64,000 bases of DNA, taken from positions 2,438,501 through 2,502,500 of the forward strand of contig NZ_CP029552.1 of NCBI RefSeq assembly GCF_003173775.1, read 5' to 3'. The number at the start of each line of letters is the position of its first letter. Position 1 is the first letter of the stretch. Origin of the DNA: Methylobacterium sp. 17Sr1-1. GTDB lineage: Bacteria > Pseudomonadota > Alphaproteobacteria > Rhizobiales > Beijerinckiaceae. The position numbers and the translations under genes were made by a program. Below are positions 34,742 to 43,157 of the stretch, in pieces. The notes under the pieces were generated by a model. That model was not told where the DNA came from. It did no database searches and worked only from the letters and a program-made list of their open reading frames with translations.

Positions 34742-36417
34742 GGTCAAAACCCAATCAGCTTGACCGCATGAGGGGCCGCTGAGGGTCCAGGCTGTGTGAA
34801 AAGGCGGTTTGGGTAGCTGGGTCGCTGAGTGAGCCCTTGCAGCGAACTCGCGTGCAGAGGGGGCTTACGCCTGGATTGCCGTGATCAGCGCTCCAACCCC
34901 GACGATCTGGATCATGCGCTTCATGTTGTAGGCCAGAACCTGCAGGCTCATCTCGGTTCTGACCTTCGCGAGTGTCCGCGTCAGGAAGTGCGTCGCCCCC
35001 ATCCAGGCCTTCATCGTGCCGAACGGATGCTCCACGGTCTGGCGACGGATCAGCATCGCGTCCGGCATCCGGTCGAGCCGCTCCTGCATCGCATCGAGCA
35101 CGCCCTCATGCACCCAGCGCTTGATCCGACGCGCCTTCGTCGGCGTGCAGCGGGGTTTGAGCTCACAACGCGAGCAAGCCTTGGGATTACTGTAGGGATC
35201 CATCGCGTCATCTCCGGACTGGCGGTCGGACCGGGCGGCCCCCTTGGTCAGATGCTGGCCGGCGGGGCAGGTGTAGTGATCTTTCTCGGCGTCGTAGATG
35301 AAGTCTTGTCCGGTGAAGAGACCTCGCTTGGCGTGGTTCGAGGTGAGGGTCTTGGGCACGCACGGCAGGAGGCCGGTGCCTTCACACGCCAGAACTTGAT
35401 CGCCGTTGAGGTAGCCCCGGTCAGCCAGCACCGTGAGCGTGGCGCATCCCGTCACCTCTTGGGCCAGGAGACCCATCGGAACGAGCTGGACGCGGTCGTT
35501 GCCGATGTTAGTCACGGCGTGGGCGACGATCAGATGATGCTCGGCATCGACCGCCGCCTGAACGTTGTAGCCGACGATGCCAGTTCCCTTGCCGCGGGTG
35601 GCCATCGAGCGAGCATCGGGGTCGGTCAACGAGACCTGCTGGTCGGGGGCCTCCTCGACCTGCTGGCGCATCGCCTGCAGGTCCTTCATCTGCTCGCGCA
35701 GAGCGGTGATCTTCTCAGTGAGCCGTGCCGTTCGTGCTTCGGCGACGTCACTCGGCTGGCGGTCGGCCCGGTCCAGGGCCGCGAGATAGCGCGCGACGCT
35801 CGCCTCAACCTGCGCCAGACGCGCCTCGACCTTGGCGACCGTGAAGTTCTTGTCGCGATTGTTGACCGCCTTGAACTTGCTGCCGTCGATCGCGACCACC
35901 GCCTTGCTGAACAGGTTCAGGCGACGGCAGAGGACGACGAACTGTGCGCAGGTGGCCTGGATCGCAGGTCCATTGTTCTTGCGGAAGTCGGCCAGGGTCT
36001 TGAAGTCGGGCATCAGCCGGCCGCTCAGCCACATCAACTCGATGTTGCGCTGGGTCTCGCGTTCGAGACGGCGGCTCGACGGGACGCGGTTGAGGTAGCC
36101 GTAGAGGTAGATCTTGAGAAGTGTCGCCGGGTCGTAGGCTGGACGGCCGGTCGCCTCGGGCACGGCTCTGGCAAAACCGAGGGTGGCGAGATCGAGTTCG
36201 TCGACAAAGACCTCGACGAGGCGGACCGGGTTATCCGCTGTCACGTAATCATCGAGGCAATCAGGCAGGAGCGTGCTCTGACGACGATCATCACCGGCGA
36301 TGAAGCGGGACATCCCGACCTCCTCAGATCGGTGACAAGCTTAGCAGATAAGGGCGTTTTCACACAGCCTCGATCGAAAGCAGACCCCCACATGGTCAAG
36401 CTGATTGGGTTTTGACC
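34742..36417. mobile_element. IS1182-family insertion sequence, complete
   Basis: A 1676-bp element with 24-bp perfect terminal inverted repeats (34742-34765 and 36394-36417, outer end GGTCAAAACCC). CTAG flanks both ends (34738-34741 and 36418-36421), consistent with a short target duplication, though CTAG is itself a palindrome. One transposase gene fills most of it. It appears intact. Confidence 0.88.
34865..36313 (-). CDS. IS1182-family transposase
   Basis: A 482-residue DDE transposase. N-terminal block FIAGDDRRQSTLLPDCLDDYV, YDPATLLKIYLYGYLNRVPSSR, the DDE-region strands KAVVAIDGSKFKAVN and LTVLADRGYLNGDQV, a four-Cys patch (CSRCELKPRC) and the C-terminal E region IRRQTVEHPFGTMKAWMG are all typical. 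It is full length, with no frameshift, so this element may still transpose. Confidence 0.93.
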   Translation of the reverse strand: MSRFIAGDDRRQSTLLPDCLDDYVTADNPVRLVEVFVDELDLATLGFARAVPEATGRPAYDPATLLKIYLYGYLNRVPSSRRLERETQRNIELMWLSGRLMPDFKTLADFRKNNGPAIQATCAQFVVLCRRLNLFSKAVVAIDGSKFKAVNNRDKNFTVAKVEARLAQVEASVARYLAALDRADRQPSDVAEARTARLTEKITALREQMKDLQAMRQQVEEAPDQQVSLTDPDARSMATRGKGTGIVGYNVQAAVDAEHHLIVAHAVTNIGNDRVQLVPMGLLAQEVTGCATLTVLADRGYLNGDQVLACEGTGLLPCVPKTLTSNHAKRGLFTGQDFIYDAEKDHYTCPAGQHLTKGAARSDRQSGDDAMDPYSNPKACSRCELKPRCTPTKARRIKRWVHEGVLDAMQERLDRMPDAMLIRRQTVEHPFGTMKAWMGATHFLTRTLAKVRTEMSLQVLAYNMKRMIQIVGVGALITAIQA

Positions 36418-36464
36418 CTAGTACCCGCACAGCGCCGATCGCCATCTTTAAAGCTTGATAGAGC

Positions 36465-37406
36465 TTATATTCTTAATGGGATATCTGAAACTATTACCTT
36501 GTTTTCAGCCGCAATCACTCCAACATTTGTAAGCTGTAAAACAAAAGCCTCGCGTACTATCTCAGGATATAAACATGGACCAATAATAATTAGATCAATG
36601 AATTCAGCAGGACTGGCGCCCATGAAGTTTGCTTCTGGTATATCATCGAGCTTCAGCTTATATATCTGTTGTGGCGTTCCGCGAACAGATACTATATCGC
36701 CTGAGATATGATCGGTAGATTTATCCTTTGGTCTATATACAACGCGCCATTCTCTTTCTTCCCTAAAGCCAGGATGCTTTATGCAAAACTGCAATGCTTG
36801 CAAATTTCTCCAAAGGTCGTTCAAAAATCCAACATTATTCTGAATGTATGAAATGTTATTTTCAATATTGTAGACAAGTTTATTGAAAAGACTCATGAAA
36901 TCGGAAATGGGTAAATAATGTACGGGGTATGTATTTGCTCCAAGTTCGTCATTGTGCGCGACAAACGGTCTATTATTTACTACGATTGCGACGCCACTAT
37001 TACCGCCGTAGGCACGCCACATTGACAATCTTCCATGCAGATCTTCGCTTGCATCATGCTCAGACATGCATGAAATGTAAGTGGCTGCATTGTGTTTATC
37101 CATCATTCTGGGTATATCAGCTAAAAGACCAATTCCGTTTTCGCCGAATTTGGTTTCAATGATGTTTTTAAGCTTAATGCCTCCTGAGCTAGATAGGGCA
37201 ACCATTAAACAGTTTCTACCATATTCCAATTCGGAATAATCATTCATGGTCAATGCATTGCGCATCCAAACCGATCTGCTTCCTATTATCTGCATGGCAA
37301 CGTCTGCGCTTGTATAGTGCACAAATCTTAGAAGTTGTGCTTCTTTAAATCGATCAATCAAATACGAAAATATATTATTAAATGCATTGTAGCTATAGGA
37401 TGACAT
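36465..37406 (-). CDS. DUF2971 protein, low-GC acquired gene
   Basis: A 313-residue protein with the DUF2971 pattern: LRFVHYTSADVAMQIIGSRSVWMRN, LTMNDYSELEYG, CMSEHDASEDLHGRLSMWRAYG, HPGFREEREWRVVY and IDLIIIGPCL. These proteins are soluble and occur often in mobile islands; activity is not established. I chose the ATG at 37406 because AAAGG lies 7-8 bases upstream; an ATG at 37448 or a longer frame to 37520 is possible. GC is near 40%, far below neighbours. It lies directly beside the IS1182 element, so it may have arrived with the same event. Confidence 0.75.
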   Translation of the reverse strand: MSSYSYNAFNNIFSYLIDRFKEAQLLRFVHYTSADVAMQIIGSRSVWMRNALTMNDYSELEYGRNCLMVALSSSGGIKLKNIIETKFGENGIGLLADIPRMMDKHNAATYISCMSEHDASEDLHGRLSMWRAYGGNSGVAIVVNNRPFVAHNDELGANTYPVHYLPISDFMSLFNKLVYNIENNISYIQNNVGFLNDLWRNLQALQFCIKHPGFREEREWRVVYRPKDKSTDHISGDIVSVRGTPQQIYKLKLDDIPEANFMGASPAEFIDLIIIGPCLYPEIVREAFVLQLTNVGVIAAENKVIVSDIPLRI

Positions 37407-37448
37407 AGATCGACCTTTGGGTATATGATGTTGAAAATAGGTTGTCAT

Positions 37449-37779
37449 ATACCCCAGAGACTCGCAACAAGCTTTCAGCAATGAAGAATGGTCGAAATTT
37501 CGGGATTGCTCCGGCCGCACATGCCGTCCCTCGCGCCGGCCTTATCTCACCTCTTCGCATAGGAACAGTCGCGTCGCTTGATTTCCGCGACGATCAGCGC
37601 GCAGGCCTGCACGAGGTCGCCGCGCCCGCCACCGGGCGCGTAAGATCGCGTATGGAACCTGCTGCTCTGATGCCATCCGAACCGCTGCTCCCGACCCTCT
37701 ACAGACCTTCGGAAGGTCCGCTTGCAGGCGCTCTAATTCAGACCCAGCGGGCTGCGGTCAGCCTATGGGTAAGACCGTG
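37449..37779. other. 330-base gap, no supported gene
   Basis: Composition returns to host-like GC from about 37500. No conserved frame, hairpin or repeat that I can support. Confidence 0.5.
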
Positions 37780-38214
37780 TCACGCCTGGACGGGTCGTCG
37801 GCACTCTCGCGAAGCGAAAGCCTCGCGTGCCCGCTTAATTTCGGCATGGTGCGTCTCCGCCCAGATCCACACACCGCAGAATGCGGCACCTAGGCTCTCG
37901 CCGAGCGGCGTGAGCGCGTAGTCCACGTGGGGCGGGATCACCGGGTGCACCGTCCGACGCACCAAGCCGTCCTGTTCCATCTGGCGAACTGTCTGGGTCA
38001 GCATCTTCTGGCTGATGCGGCCGACCACCCTGCCGAGTTGCGTGAAACGCAGCGTACCGCGCTCGTGCAGGGCTTCGAGGATCAGCATGGTCCACTTGTC
38101 GGCCACCTTGCCGATGATGTCTTGGACCAACGCCTCAATGGCCGGGTCGGTCTCGGTTGGGACCGGTTCCTTCCGACGCGCCTCGATCCGTGGATCGGCC
38201 TCCGCACGACGCAT
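37780..38214 (-). CDS. HxlR-family transcriptional regulator
   Basis: A 144-residue winged-helix regulator. The core GKVADKWTMLILEALHERGTLRFTQLGRVVGRISQKMLTQTVRQMEQDGLVRR matches the HxlR signature, followed by the wing PPHVDYALTPLGESL. HxlR proteins usually control a divergent oxidoreductase gene in response to reactive or aldehyde compounds. Here a short-chain dehydrogenase gene is divergent, 102 bases away, which is the classical arrangement. Confidence 0.9.
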   Translation of the reverse strand: MRRAEADPRIEARRKEPVPTETDPAIEALVQDIIGKVADKWTMLILEALHERGTLRFTQLGRVVGRISQKMLTQTVRQMEQDGLVRRTVHPVIPPHVDYALTPLGESLGAAFCGVWIWAETHHAEIKRAREAFASRECRRPVQA

Positions 38215-38316
38215 GCGACACTCTCCGTTTGGTGCGTATAAATCTTTTCGGTGCCTACTTCGGTTCGGAGAGCATGAGCCATAACCTCATGAGCGACAAC
38301 AACGAAGGTCGCTCAC

Positions 38317-39087
38317 ATGAAGACGTCAGGGAACACCATCCTCATCACCGGCGGCGGCTCCGGCATCGGCCAAGCCCTCGCGCAACGCTTCCACGACCTC
38401 GGCAATACCATCATCGTCGCCGGCAGGCGGACGGAGGCGCTGCAGCGGACGATTGCGGGACGCCCGAACATGCATGCCATGGCGTTCGATGCGGACAGCG
38501 CCAAGGACGTAGCCGACTTTGCACGACGCGTAACGGCCGAGCACCCGGCCCTCAACGTGGTCATCAACAACGCCGGGATCATGCGCTTGGAGGCACTGGA
38601 CCAGCCGCGCGACCTCTCGGACGCGGAGGCAACGGTCACCACCAATCTGCTCGGTCCCATCCGGCTCACCGACGCCCTGATCGAGCATCTCGGCCGGCAG
38701 CCCGATGCTGCCCTAGTGAACGTTACCTCCGGCCTGGCCTTCGTGCCGCTCGTGTCGGCCCCGACCTACTCGGCGACCAAGGCAGCCCTGCACAGCTACA
38801 CGGTCGCGCTGCGCGAGGCGCTCAAAGGCAAGGTCGAGGTCATCGAGCTGGTGCCGCCAGCGGTGCAGACAGACCTCACCCCGGGACAGGCGACCCGCCA
38901 GGGGTACCTGCCGCTGGCCGACTTCATCGACGAGGTGATGTCACTGTTCCAAGAGCAGCCGACCCCGCGCGAGATCCTGGTGCAGCGGGTCGGCTTCCAG
39001 CGCAACGCCGAGGCCGAACACCGCTTCGACGACGCGGTGACCACACTCAACGAGATGGCCCGCAAAGCCCGCGAGGCGCAGCAATAA
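38317..39087 (+). CDS. Short-chain dehydrogenase/reductase (DltE-like)
   Basis: A 256-residue classical SDR. NAD(P) motif TGGGSGIG (11-18), NNAG (84-87), catalytic Ser138, Tyr151 and Lys155 (PTYSATKAAL). The C-terminal half (PPAVQTDLTPGQ, FIDEVMSLFQEQPTPREI) resembles the DltE/YciK-like reductases often regulated by HxlR proteins. Cytosolic, substrate unknown. Probably repressed or activated by the divergent HxlR regulator. Confidence 0.9.
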   Translation: MKTSGNTILITGGGSGIGQALAQRFHDLGNTIIVAGRRTEALQRTIAGRPNMHAMAFDADSAKDVADFARRVTAEHPALNVVINNAGIMRLEALDQPRDLSDAEATVTTNLLGPIRLTDALIEHLGRQPDAALVNVTSGLAFVPLVSAPTYSATKAALHSYTVALREALKGKVEVIELVPPAVQTDLTPGQATRQGYLPLADFIDEVMSLFQEQPTPREILVQRVGFQRNAEAEHRFDDAVTTLNEMARKAREAQQ

Positions 39088-39259
39088 GAACGAAGGGCGC
39101 GGCCGACGATCCATGCTCCACCGTTTGTCCCGGCGAAGCGAGGTCTTCTTTCGGCCGCGCCAGCAAGGACTGTTTCCCACCCCGAGCAGTCCTTCGTGCG
39201 GTCAGGTCAGTTAGGGTTGAACCCCAGAGCCGGGGTGAGACCGTAAGGCCCGCTCCCCC

Positions 39260-39574
39260 TCACGCTATCCGCGATAGGCCGCGCTTCTCGAACACGGCGT
39301 TGATCCCCTCCAAGAGAAGATCCTGCTGCTGCCGGTCCTCATCGGCCGCGATCCGCTTCAACTGCCGGAACGCCTCGGGCGAGATGTAGGCGGTTACCAC
39401 CCGCTTGCCCTCGCGCGTGCTGGCCTTCGGGTAGCGGGCAGGAGCCGGCGCCGGATCCGGTCGAGCCGCGCGGCTCTCGGGCTCGGGGGCAGACGCAACG
39501 GCCACTGCCGGAGGCTCGGCTTCCTGAGCTGGTGCCGCCGTCTTCGCGCTGAACAGGCTCGGTCGCTTCGTCAC
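39260..39574 (-). CDS. Ribbon-helix-helix partition protein, ParA partner
   Basis: A 104-residue protein starting at a GTG that overlaps the parA stop (GTGA). The N-terminal 55 residues are Ala/Pro/Glu-rich; the C-terminus ([42 protein letters not shown]) is a ribbon-helix-helix DNA-binding domain. The layout parA-RHH without a ParB homologue is the type Ib plasmid partition arrangement, where the RHH protein binds the centromere and represses the operon. Confidence 0.82.
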   Translation of the reverse strand: MTKRPSLFSAKTAAPAQEAEPPAVAVASAPEPESRAARPDPAPAPARYPKASTREGKRVVTAYISPEAFRQLKRIAADEDRQQQDLLLEGINAVFEKRGLSRIA

Positions 39575-40233
39575 GCTTGTCCCCCTGCCGTCCTGTTGTC
39601 CTGATTGCCTGTTGGCAAGCCCACCTGTTTGCAGACCCACGCAAATAGGGATGCCATCTCTTCTGCCGCCTTGCCGCCGGGCTCGTATTCCCCGGCTGTG
39701 CGCCCGTCTATGACCGAGTACGTGTAGGCGACGCGCTGGTAGATCACCTGAGACGCGACCTGTGCGCCCTGCCCTTCAAGGCCGCTGCGGGCCTCGTCCA
39801 CGATTGCGCTTCGCACCGGCGCCGACGACACCACCACCCACGCCGGCTTCTTGGCGATCGTCGCGAGATCCCGCGTCGCCTCGATGGCGTCGAGATCGAA
39901 CGCAGCAGGCCGGCACGGGATCAGGATGAGGTCCGCAGCTCGCGCGGCAGCGAGCGAAGCCCGGTCCGCGTTCGGGGCCGTGTCGATGACGAGGAGATCC
40001 GCACCGTTCGCCTGGGCCGCCTCAATCAGGTTCGGCAGCCGCTCGGCGTGATCACCGATCACCTCTGGCTCGGCTGCCTCTCGCTTGTCGCCCCACTTCC
40101 GGGCGCTGGCCTGCGGGTCGAGGTCGACCAAGGCCGTGCGGTAGCCGGCGAGCGCGCCCGCCGTGGCGAGATGCACGGCGATGGTTGTTTTCCCGACGCC
40201 GCCTTTCTGACTGATGATGGCGATGGTCCGCAC
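39571..40233 (-). CDS. parA: ParA-family partition ATPase
   Basis: A 220-residue Walker-type ATPase: deviant Walker [10 protein letters not shown] at the N-terminus, VDLDPQASA (A'), [11 protein letters not shown] (Walker B). Short ParA without an N-terminal helix-turn-helix belongs to the type Ib/MinD-like group. GTG start at 40233 with GGGAGAG upstream. It positions plasmid or prophage DNA along the nucleoid. With the downstream RHH gene it marks this stretch as derived from a plasmid or other replicating element; no replication initiator is present in the window. Confidence 0.92.
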   Translation of the reverse strand: MRTIAIISQKGGVGKTTIAVHLATAGALAGYRTALVDLDPQASARKWGDKREAAEPEVIGDHAERLPNLIEAAQANGADLLVIDTAPNADRASLAAARAADLILIPCRPAAFDLDAIEATRDLATIAKKPAWVVVSSAPVRSAIVDEARSGLEGQGAQVASQVIYQRVAYTYSVIDGRTAGEYEPGGKAAEEMASLFAWVCKQVGLPTGNQDNRTAGGQA

Positions 40234-40519
40234 GCCTGCTCTCCCGCATGACACCTCGCGGGCCTGCCCACAGGCCCGCATGGCGACTCGCCCCCATAAT
40301 GCTCAACGACTACAACCTTGACCGCAAGCCCTAAGATCCGGTTGAGCTTTGCCGGCAAGCAGGCCGGAGGGCAGGACCACACAAAGGCAAGATTGCTTGC
40401 CCACAAGCCGTCAAGGTGGCAACAAGGCAGGTCTTCAGGTGCGCTTGCTCCTGAGAGAGAAGAGGCATGGCGCTCCTTCCTTCCGGAGTCGGCTACCGGC
40501 CGGGTGGGTGCCTCTGGTC

Positions 40520-40612
40520 CTACCAGCCGGTGAACCAGAAGACGAAGATCGCAACGGCCCAGACTACGGCGGGGGCAACGAATAGGGGCAGGGCGCTTCC
40601 TACGGGGCTCAT
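40520..40612 (-). CDS. 30-residue single-span membrane protein
   Basis: MSPVGSALPLFVAPAVVWAV then AIFVFWFTGW: one hydrophobic helix covering most of the peptide. The ATG overlaps the stop of the preceding mini-gene by 4 bases. Fourth in a chain of four overlapping membrane mini-genes. Confidence 0.5.
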   Translation of the reverse strand: MSPVGSALPLFVAPAVVWAVAIFVFWFTGW

Positions 40613-40704
40613 GCCGCGTGCCGCGCCCAGTAGGCGACGCTCCAGCCAAACGCGACGGCCACGACCGGCACGGCGACGAAGGCCAGGACCTGAATGTCCG
40701 TCAC
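40609..40704 (-). CDS. 31-residue single-span membrane protein
   Basis: GTG start; VTDIQVLAFVAVPVVAVAFG then WSVAYWARHAA, a single hydrophobic helix with an aromatic/basic end. Both its start and its stop overlap the neighbouring mini-genes by 4 bases. Confidence 0.5.
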   Translation of the reverse strand: MTDIQVLAFVAVPVVAVAFGWSVAYWARHAA

Positions 40705-40808
40705 TGCCGATGCCACCGCCAGCGGTTGGCGTCATAAGCGAGCCAAGCGCCCACGGCGATGATCACCAGGGGGCCGCCGGCCAATGCGTAGAGCTCGAAC
40801 CACGTCAT
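40701..40808 (-). CDS. 35-residue single-span membrane protein
   Basis: MTWFELYALAGGPLVIIAVG then AWLAYDANRWRWHRQ: one hydrophobic helix followed by a basic, tryptophan-rich tail. Overlaps the 77-residue gene upstream by 4 bases (ATGA) and the 31-residue gene downstream by 4 bases (GTGA). Confidence 0.52.
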   Translation of the reverse strand: MTWFELYALAGGPLVIIAVGAWLAYDANRWRWHRQ

Positions 40809-41038
40809 TCCTTGAGCCCTCCTAAAACGGCCCTCGCCAGGAAATGTAGGCCCACCCCGAGGAGAACCCAACCCGGGGCCGCTAGGCCGAAGAAACGGAT
40901 CTGCTCGGCCGTCAGGTTCCCGAGCCCATAGAGGGCGACGAAGAACGGGGCGATCAGGCCGCTACCGATCACTGCGACAGCGATGTTGTTGAGGAACGTC
41001 GCAGACAGCTTGGCCCGCTCGTTGTGGATCAGGCTCAC
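40805..41038 (-). CDS. 77-residue two-span membrane protein
   Basis: MSLIHNERAKLSATFLNNIAV leads into two membrane helices (about 17-41 and 52-70). First of the four overlapping membrane mini-genes; begins 9 bases after the XRE regulator's stop. It could be a holin-like or plasmid-maintenance membrane protein; nothing more can be said. Confidence 0.6.
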   Translation of the reverse strand: MSLIHNERAKLSATFLNNIAVAVIGSGLIAPFFVALYGLGNLTAEQIRFFGLAAPGWVLLGVGLHFLARAVLGGLKE

Positions 41039-41047
41039 AGCGCGCCC

Positions 41048-41329
41048 TCAGTGCTCATCGCGCGTCCCATCCGCCCGATTGCGGAAGCGGATCCCCGCAC
41101 CGCCGCCGTTCTCGGGGATGAACTGGATACCCGCTGCTTCAAGGGCAGAGACGACTGCGCGAACGTTGTTTGCCATGCCGGCCGCAGCTCCTTCGCTTGC
41201 CTCCATTCGCTTCAAGGTTGGAACGGAGATGGTAGCCGCTTCGGCAAGCTCGGCCTGTCCTATGCCCAAAAGCACTCTTGCGGCTGCGATCTGGCGCCCC
41301 GTCACAACCGAATGATCTTTTTGGCTCAT
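41048..41329 (-). CDS. XRE-type helix-turn-helix regulator
   Basis: A 93-residue protein with a Cro/C1-type domain: TGRQIAAARVLLGIGQAELAEAATISVPTLKRMEA, then VRAVVSALEAAGIQFIPENGGGAGIRFR, the common tail of small alphaproteobacterial XRE regulators. ATG at 41329 chosen; a longer frame to 41389 adds atypical residues. It heads the minus-strand string of membrane mini-genes and probably controls it. Confidence 0.8.
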   Translation of the reverse strand: MSQKDHSVVTGRQIAAARVLLGIGQAELAEAATISVPTLKRMEASEGAAAGMANNVRAVVSALEAAGIQFIPENGGGAGIRFRNRADGTRDEH

Positions 41330-41408
41330 ATCGATCCAAAGATGTTGACGTATGGCGTTCTGTGATCCATAAGTATCACAACGAGCCACACGGTCAACGG
41401 ATCACCCC

Positions 41409-41666
41409 ATGGCTTCTACCCGCTCCCTCCACTGGTCGCTCGCGATGAAGGAGATCGCTGCGGCCCGCACCCACCGCCCGGCGGGCCTGCTCGCCGCCCA
41501 GGGTCTCATCCGCGCCACCACCGCTAAGCGCCGCCCTCTCGTCGCCGCTGGTGAGTACGACCGCGCGGCCATCATGTCGGCCGCCATCGCCGCCGCCCGC
41601 ATCCATCAGGGCCGCACCGGCTCGACCTGGGGCGAGGCCCTGTCCGTCACCCTCAAGGCCACCTAG
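41409..41666 (+). CDS. Hypothetical protein, possibly cut short by a TAG codon
   Basis: An 85-residue alanine-rich helical frame (MASTRSLHWSLAMKEIAAAR... SVTLKAT). After the TAG at 41664-41666 the same frame continues as ALAKAARAAKAH to a TGA at 41703-41705, which reads like the natural C-terminal helix of the same protein. Divergent from the XRE regulator. No family recognised. Confidence 0.5.
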   Translation: MASTRSLHWSLAMKEIAAARTHRPAGLLAAQGLIRATTAKRRPLVAAGEYDRAAIMSAAIAAARIHQGRTGSTWGEALSVTLKAT

Positions 41667-41775
41667 GCGCTCGCCAAGGCCGCCCGCGCCGCCAAGGCGC
41701 ACTGATCCGCCCGGGGCGGCACCCCGGATCACGCACCCACCACAACCCGACGACTTCCAATCAGGAGCTCCGCTC

Positions 41776-42066
41776 ATGGTATCGCTGACGCTCGCCCTGC
41801 TCACCGTCCTTCCTCACCGTCGCGCCTTCGTGGCGAGCATCGCGGCCTTCGTTGCCCCGGTCGCGAAATCCGCAGCCGCAGCGGTTCTGCCTGGGGCCTC
41901 GCGGCAACAATCTTGCCAGCGCCCTACACCGATCCGAGCGCGATCCAAGTCATCTGCCCGTCGCGTTACGTGCTCTCGATGCTCTGGCGCCGCTCGAACG
42001 CCGGCAGGTTCTCACCTCGTTCGCCAGCCTCAACCGCCCACCCGTTCACATGAAGCTCGACCATGA
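41776..42066 (+). CDS. Hypothetical small protein
   Basis: A 96-residue frame starting MVSLTLALLTVLPHRRAFVA with a hydrophobic N-terminal half. Its stop overlaps the next ATG by 4 bases, which favours translation. The second half (QQSCQRPTPIRARSKSSARR) is less protein-like, and another frame there also looks coding (ALRALDALAPLERRQVL), so a frameshift is possible. Confidence 0.35.
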   Translation: MVSLTLALLTVLPHRRAFVASIAAFVAPVAKSAAAAVLPGASRQQSCQRPTPIRARSKSSARRVTCSRCSGAARTPAGSHLVRQPQPPTRSHEARP

Positions 42067-42293
42067 ATGCTAAAACCAATACGGCGCCGCGCTGGCTGTT
42101 CGCGTGGGACCCGCCGTCGATGCTGATCCGCACCGGCAAGTGCTTGGTGCCAAGCGACCTGTCCTGGCGCCGAGCCGACGAGATCGTGAAGGCCGGTTTC
42201 GGGACGATCGACCCTCACCACCCCTCACTCGGTACGCTGACGCTCACTACGTCTGGCCGCACCGCTCTCTCGATTGTTGAGGACGCACCGTGA
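42063..42293 (+). CDS. Hypothetical protein (76 residues)
   Basis: MNAKTNTAPRWLFAWDPPSM... with a SWRRADEIVKAGFGTIDP segment and a C-terminal beta-like stretch. Overlaps both neighbours by 4 bases, in a compact phage- or plasmid-like string. No family recognised. Confidence 0.55.
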   Translation: MNAKTNTAPRWLFAWDPPSMLIRTGKCLVPSDLSWRRADEIVKAGFGTIDPHHPSLGTLTLTTSGRTALSIVEDAP

Positions 42294-42415
42294 AAGCTGT
42301 CCTTCGCCAGCCGCACCCTGAGTCTGCCAAGGCCGTCAACTCCATGCAGACCATGGACAAGCGGCACATTTGGACCTCTTACGCTGCCCTCAACAAGTCC
42401 ATCGCCTGCAGCTGA
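42290..42415 (+). CDS. Hypothetical protein (41 residues)
   Basis: GTG start overlapping the previous stop (GTGA). VKAVLRQPHPESAKAVNSMQ..., ending NKSIACS. Too short to classify; retained for its coupling to the neighbour. Confidence 0.4.
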   Translation: MKAVLRQPHPESAKAVNSMQTMDKRHIWTSYAALNKSIACS

Positions 42416-42426
42416 GCGCCTTTGAA

Positions 42427-42687
42427 ATGCCCAACGTGATCGCGTTCCCTGGGAGAGTGCGCGCCATCGACAAGACCTTCCAGAATGCCGCCTTACGGGC
42501 AGGGCTGGCTGAAGCCGAGCGTCGCGGCATCACGCGGGATCGGCTTCAGGCTGTTCTGACGACGGAGCACGATCGGCAGCTCGTGAACTACCATCTCGGC
42601 ATGCTCGGGTCTGACAAAGAGGCCGAACGCAAATGGGGGGCGCTTGCTCTTTCCCGACTCCTTCACGCCGTTGGAGGTGAAGCATGA
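42427..42687 (+). CDS. Hypothetical protein (86 residues)
   Basis: MPNVIAFPGRVRAIDKTFQN followed by helical sequence (LRAGLAEAERRGITRDRLQAVL, DKEAERKWGALALSRLLHAV). Start chosen at 42427, 11 bases after the previous stop. Overlaps the next gene by 4 bases. No family recognised. Confidence 0.55.
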   Translation: MPNVIAFPGRVRAIDKTFQNAALRAGLAEAERRGITRDRLQAVLTTEHDRQLVNYHLGMLGSDKEAERKWGALALSRLLHAVGGEA

Positions 42688-42950
42688 AAGCCTCGGTCCG
42701 CAAGCCGCAGGACGCCGCCAGCATCAAGGCTGGGGTCTTATCCCTTCTCGTGGCCCTGGACGGTACGCCCCCGGGCTCGCCGGCCGGTGCCGCCTATACC
42801 GCCGCCCTTCGCCGCCGTGGCGAAGACCTGGCTGCCGCCGGTGGCGTCGAGGCCCTTCGCGAGGCCCGTACCGCTGCCGTTGCCGCCTCGCCGGATCACG
42901 CCAGCGTGATCGATGCCGCATGGTCGACCATCCCGGGATGGCCTGCCTGA
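42684..42950 (+). CDS. Hypothetical protein (88 residues)
   Basis: An alanine-rich helical protein (MKASVRKPQDAASIKAGVLS ... DHASVIDAAWSTIPGWPA) coupled by ATGA to the gene before it. Last of the small-gene string. A 207-base AT-richer gap follows before the MucR-like gene. Confidence 0.55.
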   Translation: MKASVRKPQDAASIKAGVLSLLVALDGTPPGSPAGAAYTAALRRRGEDLAAAGGVEALREARTAAVAASPDHASVIDAAWSTIPGWPA

Positions 42951-43157
42951 GATACGAGGCTCATCAGCCCAGGCCGCCCAAGGCGCAGCAAATAGGGATT
43001 ATCACGCAGCGCCGAATGGCCACTCGCGACACAGCGATCAAAAACGAAAATTACAGCACTGTAACGCCAGAGACGGTCGATGAAGCTTGCCATATTATAG
43101 ATTTGCAAATATCATCGGGAGCGTATGAGCATTTAATGTCTGGTCGGAGATTAGTAA

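Noticed and set aside
37442..37921. 159-residue plus-strand frame
   Set aside because: Overlaps the HxlR gene antisense and starts in the DUF2971 leader; no domain seen.
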